This document shows, piece after piece, positions 61,410 to 64,000 of a stretch of 64,000 nucleotides of DNA; within the stretch, counting starts at the first letter, position 1, and each line of letters begins with the position of its first letter. The notes beneath the pieces were generated by a model, which made no database searches, had not been told where the DNA came from, and saw only the letters and a program-made list of their open reading frames with translations. Source of the DNA: Maridesulfovibrio ferrireducens (GTDB lineage Bacteria; Desulfobacterota; Desulfovibrionia; Desulfovibrionales; Desulfovibrionaceae); contig NZ_JAEINN010000012.1 in assembly GCF_016342405.1 (NCBI RefSeq), positions 1-64,000 on the forward strand. The letters run 5' to 3'. A program made the position numbers and the translations under genes.

Positions 61410-61428
61410 AGAGTGGAAGGGATTGTTT

Positions 61429-61770
61429 ATGAAAAAAGTGTGTAGCTCTTTGCTGTTTTTATGTCTTTTGTTGGCCTTCTCAGCAATAGCTATCGCCGCG
61501 GAAGCCCCCTCCGAAGATGAGGATATAACAATAGTCGGTGTAGTCATTTATATGGATGACGGAATTTTCATTGATGATGGAGCGCAGATACATCTTATGG
61601 TTGGAATGGATGATCCTCAATACGCTGGTTTAACCGTTGAAGTTATTGGTGAATCTTTGGCCGTTGATGGATCTCCGGCGATTAAAGTTAAAGTAATTTC
61701 TATTATAGATGAGCTTCCTCAGGAAGGCGAGTCTGGAAACAGCACAAACAGTATAAATATCAACGGCTGA
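61429..61770 (+). CDS. Small exported protein of unknown function
   Basis: A signal peptide is clear (KKVCSSLLFLCLLLAFSAIAIA, cleavage near residue 23). The mature ~90 residues are beta-rich and acidic (ITIVGVVIYMDDGIFIDDG, GLTVEVIGESLAVDG, AIKVKVISI) and end in Ser/Asn-rich sequence. It could be a small OB-fold periplasmic protein; no family assigned. ATG 61429 follows GAAGGGA. The preceding small protein shows a similar beta pattern, possibly a cytoplasmic/periplasmic pair. Confidence 0.78.
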   Translation: MKKVCSSLLFLCLLLAFSAIAIAAEAPSEDEDITIVGVVIYMDDGIFIDDGAQIHLMVGMDDPQYAGLTVEVIGESLAVDGSPAIKVKVISIIDELPQEGESGNSTNSINING

Positions 61771-61804
61771 CAAAGCTGATGGTTTATAAATAAGGATAAA
61801 AAAA

Positions 61805-63046
61805 ATGATTGAAATTGCTGAAAGTTCAGAATTGGAGCCTCCCCTTTCTCTGAACGCCTTTGCCAAGGTGTGGTCAGATGCAGGGATAGAAAAAAATGGT
61901 GCAGACTCCTCTCTTAAGGAATTCCGGAAACGCGTTTATCCAAGTGTTTCCGATAGAGAGTGGGACGACTGGCGTTGGCAAATAGCAAATAGGGTGAAGG
62001 ACGTTGGCACCATAGAAAAAATTATTGGTGATTCAATGGCTGGTGCCATGCTTCTGAACAAGGGACTTCCTGCGGCGGTGACCCCTTATTATCTGGGAGT
62101 CGTAGCCTCTTCCGGTACAGCGGGGCTTCGGCGCTGTATAGAACCGACCGTACATGAATTTATGGCTGATACGAATGAAAGTGTCGATCCTCTCGGGGAG
62201 GAAGGGCACATGGTTGCTCCCGGATTAGTACATAGATATCCCGATCGTGTGTTGTTTCTGGTGACAGATTATTGTTCTACATATTGCCGTTATTGTACGC
62301 GTTCCAGGCTGGTCGGTAAAACTGGACGTCCTCATTCTATGAAGAAGTGGAAAAGTGCGATTGCGTACATTAAAAGAACTCCCGTTATACGTGATGTTCT
62401 TTTGTCAGGCGGAGATCCGCTGACTCTTCCGGATGAAAAGCTGGATTGGTTGTTGACTGAATTGCGCGCCATTCCACATGTGGAAATTGTCCGTATCGGA
62501 ACTAAAGTACCGGCTGTTTTGCCTCAGCGCATTACTCCGGAATTAGTGGCAATGCTTAGAAAGCATCATCCGCTTTTCATGAGTTTACATTTTACTCATC
62601 CAGATGAGCTGACTGCTGAAACAGCAAAAGCATGTGCCATGTTGGCGGATGCAGGTATTCCACTGGGAAGTCAGACTGTTCTTTTGAAAGATGTGAATGA
62701 TGATGTTGATACCATGAAAAAGTTGATGCAGGGACTACTCAAGGTCAGAGTTCGCCCTTATTACTTGTATCAGTGTGATCCGATACCCGGCTCAGCCCAT
62801 TTCAGAACCCGGGTGGAAAAAGGTCTGGAAATTATACAGGGACTCAGAGGCCATACTTCCGGTTACGCAGTTCCCAATTATGTGATTGATGCTCCCGGAG
62901 GAGGAGGTAAAATTCCGCTTCTGCCTGAGTATTATGTGGGTAGAGATGAAAAAGGTGTTCTTCTTAGGAATTACGAAGGCAATATATACAATTACCCTGA
63001 TCCAGAGCCGAATGCTGAAGCATGTCTTGGGTCATTGAGGGCATAA
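61805..63046 (+). CDS. KamA family radical SAM protein (lysine 2,3-aminomutase-like)
   Basis: The product shows the radical SAM motif CSTYCRYC in FLVTDYCSTYCRYCTRSR, LSGGDPLTLPDEKL, and VIDAPGGGGKIPLLPEYYVG, where Lys binds PLP, all typical of lysine 2,3-aminomutase. Lysine-contact Asp residues (LKDVNDDVDTM, YQCDPIPGSAHFR) are also there. Length is 413 residues, as in KamA. It is followed after one base by an ATP-grasp gene, so the pair probably work in one pathway, for example making or conjugating a beta-amino acid. The exact amino acid is not certain. Confidence 0.9.
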   Translation: MIEIAESSELEPPLSLNAFAKVWSDAGIEKNGADSSLKEFRKRVYPSVSDREWDDWRWQIANRVKDVGTIEKIIGDSMAGAMLLNKGLPAAVTPYYLGVVASSGTAGLRRCIEPTVHEFMADTNESVDPLGEEGHMVAPGLVHRYPDRVLFLVTDYCSTYCRYCTRSRLVGKTGRPHSMKKWKSAIAYIKRTPVIRDVLLSGGDPLTLPDEKLDWLLTELRAIPHVEIVRIGTKVPAVLPQRITPELVAMLRKHHPLFMSLHFTHPDELTAETAKACAMLADAGIPLGSQTVLLKDVNDDVDTMKKLMQGLLKVRVRPYYLYQCDPIPGSAHFRTRVEKGLEIIQGLRGHTSGYAVPNYVIDAPGGGGKIPLLPEYYVGRDEKGVLLRNYEGNIYNYPDPEPNAEACLGSLRA

Positions 63047-63047
63047 A

Positions 63048-64000
63048 ATGAAAATAGGCATGACATACGATCTCAAAGACGACTACCTTAAACGGGGTTT
63101 GTCTTATGAAGAGGCCGCAGAATTCGATTCCGAAGTGACTATTGCAGGAATCGAGAACGTTTTAAAAAAAAGCGGTCACACCGTGGACCGTATCGGGAAT
63201 ATCACTGATCTGGTGTCCCGGCTCGCGTCAGGCGGAACATGGGATATGGTCTTTAATATTGCTGAAGGCCTTAAAGGTCTCGGCCGTGAAGCTCAGGTTC
63301 CGGCTTTGCTGGACGCGTGGGGTATTCCTTATACTTTTTCCGGCCCTGAACTGATGTCATTAACCTTACACAAAGCCATGACAAACGCCGTGGTGCGCTC
63401 TTTGGGAGTCGCAACTGCGGATAATTTTCTGGTCAGAAATGTGGAAGAAATTTCGCTCGTGAATCTTCCGTTTCCGCTTTTTGCCAAACCGGTAGCGGAA
63501 GGCACGAGTAAGGGGATCAGCAGCCGGTCTTTGCTTCATAATAAAGCCGGACTTCGGAGTATCTGTACTGAACTGCTTGAAAATTTCAAACAGCCTGTTT
63601 TGGTGGAAACATTTTTGCCAGGCCGCGAGTTCACAGTAGGTTTGCTTGGCAGCGGAAGTGACAGCCGGATTGCCGGAGTCATTGAAGTCGCGGCTGTCGG
63701 AAAAGGCGATTCTTCTGCATATACTTATGAGAATAAGCAGGAATGGAAGGATCGGGTTTCTTACGAACTTGTTGATGATGAAGCCGCTATGAGTGCTGCT
63801 TCGTTAGCTATTAAAGCATGGCGCGGTATGGGATGTCTTGATGCCGGACGAGTAGACGTTCGTCTAGGACGGGATGGAGCTCCCAGATTTATCGAGGTTA
63901 ATCCCCTTCCGGGGTTGAATCCCGAAAGCTCAGACCTTCCCATTCTGTGGGCTCTTGGCGGTGGCAAATATGAAAGTTTAATTAAAGAAATTTTACACTC
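63048..64000 (+). CDS. D-Ala-D-Ala ligase-like ATP-grasp protein (3' end beyond window)
   Basis: Translation from ATG 63048 (GAGGG upstream) runs to the window end with no stop, so it is incomplete. Seen are MKIGMTYDLKDDYL, VFNIAEGLKG, FAKPVAEGTSKGISSRS (ATP-grasp loop), VETFLPGREFTVGLLG and FIEVNPLPGLNPESSDLP, as in Ddl-like ligases. The N-terminal alpha/beta domain differs from true Ddl. It begins one base after KamA and is therefore coupled to it. It probably joins an amino acid (possibly the KamA product) to another; this is inference. About 317 codons are visible. Confidence 0.85.
   Translation, partial: MKIGMTYDLKDDYLKRGLSYEEAAEFDSEVTIAGIENVLKKSGHTVDRIGNITDLVSRLASGGTWDMVFNIAEGLKGLGREAQVPALLDAWGIPYTFSGPELMSLTLHKAMTNAVVRSLGVATADNFLVRNVEEISLVNLPFPLFAKPVAEGTSKGISSRSLLHNKAGLRSICTELLENFKQPVLVETFLPGREFTVGLLGSGSDSRIAGVIEVAAVGKGDSSAYTYENKQEWKDRVSYELVDDEAAMSAASLAIKAWRGMGCLDAGRVDVRLGRDGAPRFIEVNPLPGLNPESSDLPILWALGGGKYESLIKEILH

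Overview
The window looks like a chromosome segment of a Desulfovibrionales sulfate reducer, probably a low-to-mid-40s percent G+C, marine Desulfovibrio/Maridesulfovibrio-type organism. The grounds are a canonical DsrC sulfur carrier (54103-54420), anaerobic cobalt chelatase CbiK, a corrinoid-activator-like ASKHA protein, LPS/Kdo/heptose genes (Gram-negative envelope), a CheA/CheY-like cassette and a sigma-54 activator. The taxon is inferred from gene content and style, not from a marker gene. No rRNA, tRNA, CRISPR, transposase or prophage was seen.

Layout. 188-5763 (minus): five-gene peptide-type ABC importer. 5964-6464: a chagasin-like lipoprotein. 6546-15033 (minus): B12/radical-SAM DUF2344 protein, a small conserved protein, an OFA-type MFS carrier, a nitroreductase/pirin pair and acetyl-CoA synthetase. 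15346-22836: a GT9 glycosyltransferase, two small unassigned proteins, a membrane PilZ protein, a YprB-type nuclease, a methyltransferase and an atypical DEAD-box protein. 22906-29417 (plus): mtaB, then the yicC-remA-gmk-pyrF-TPR-recJ run. 29428-34655 (minus): lipA, lipB, Rsm22, RACo-like and cbiK, closely packed. 34801-37654 (minus): a split CheA cassette (CheY-like, separate Hpt protein, CheA with a degenerate N-terminus). 37806-40811: trmH, GT2 and sua5. 40812-41612: an 800-base non-coding stretch holding two near-identical units, each with a sigma-54-type promoter and a terminator, which I interpret as twin small RNAs. 41613-45687: NUDIX, glgA, a small Cys protein and glgB (glycogen). 45948-46931: pdxA between two inverted copies of a GC-rich palindromic repeat. 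47097-53314 (minus): gmhB, TPR, carA, kdsB, waaA, ddl and an HD protein (envelope precursors plus pyrimidine/arginine entry). 53491-59153: a small unknown, dsrC, corA, DUF389 and a large MscS. 59453-64000: a sigma-54 activator with a degenerate receiver, a sigma-54-like site, two small proteins, KamA and an ATP-grasp ligase cut by the window end.

Themes. Sigma-54 control recurs: two strong sites before the small RNAs, weaker sites at 61077, 16909 and 53814, and one activator gene. Sua5 and MtaB together cover the start and end of ms2t6A tRNA modification. Most genes sit in short operons with clear Shine-Dalgarno sequences and strong intrinsic terminators, so boundaries are mostly well supported. 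Start codons were revised downstream in many cases where the longest frame lacked a ribosome binding site or a plausible N-terminus. All functional names rest on motif recognition by eye; no database search was run.
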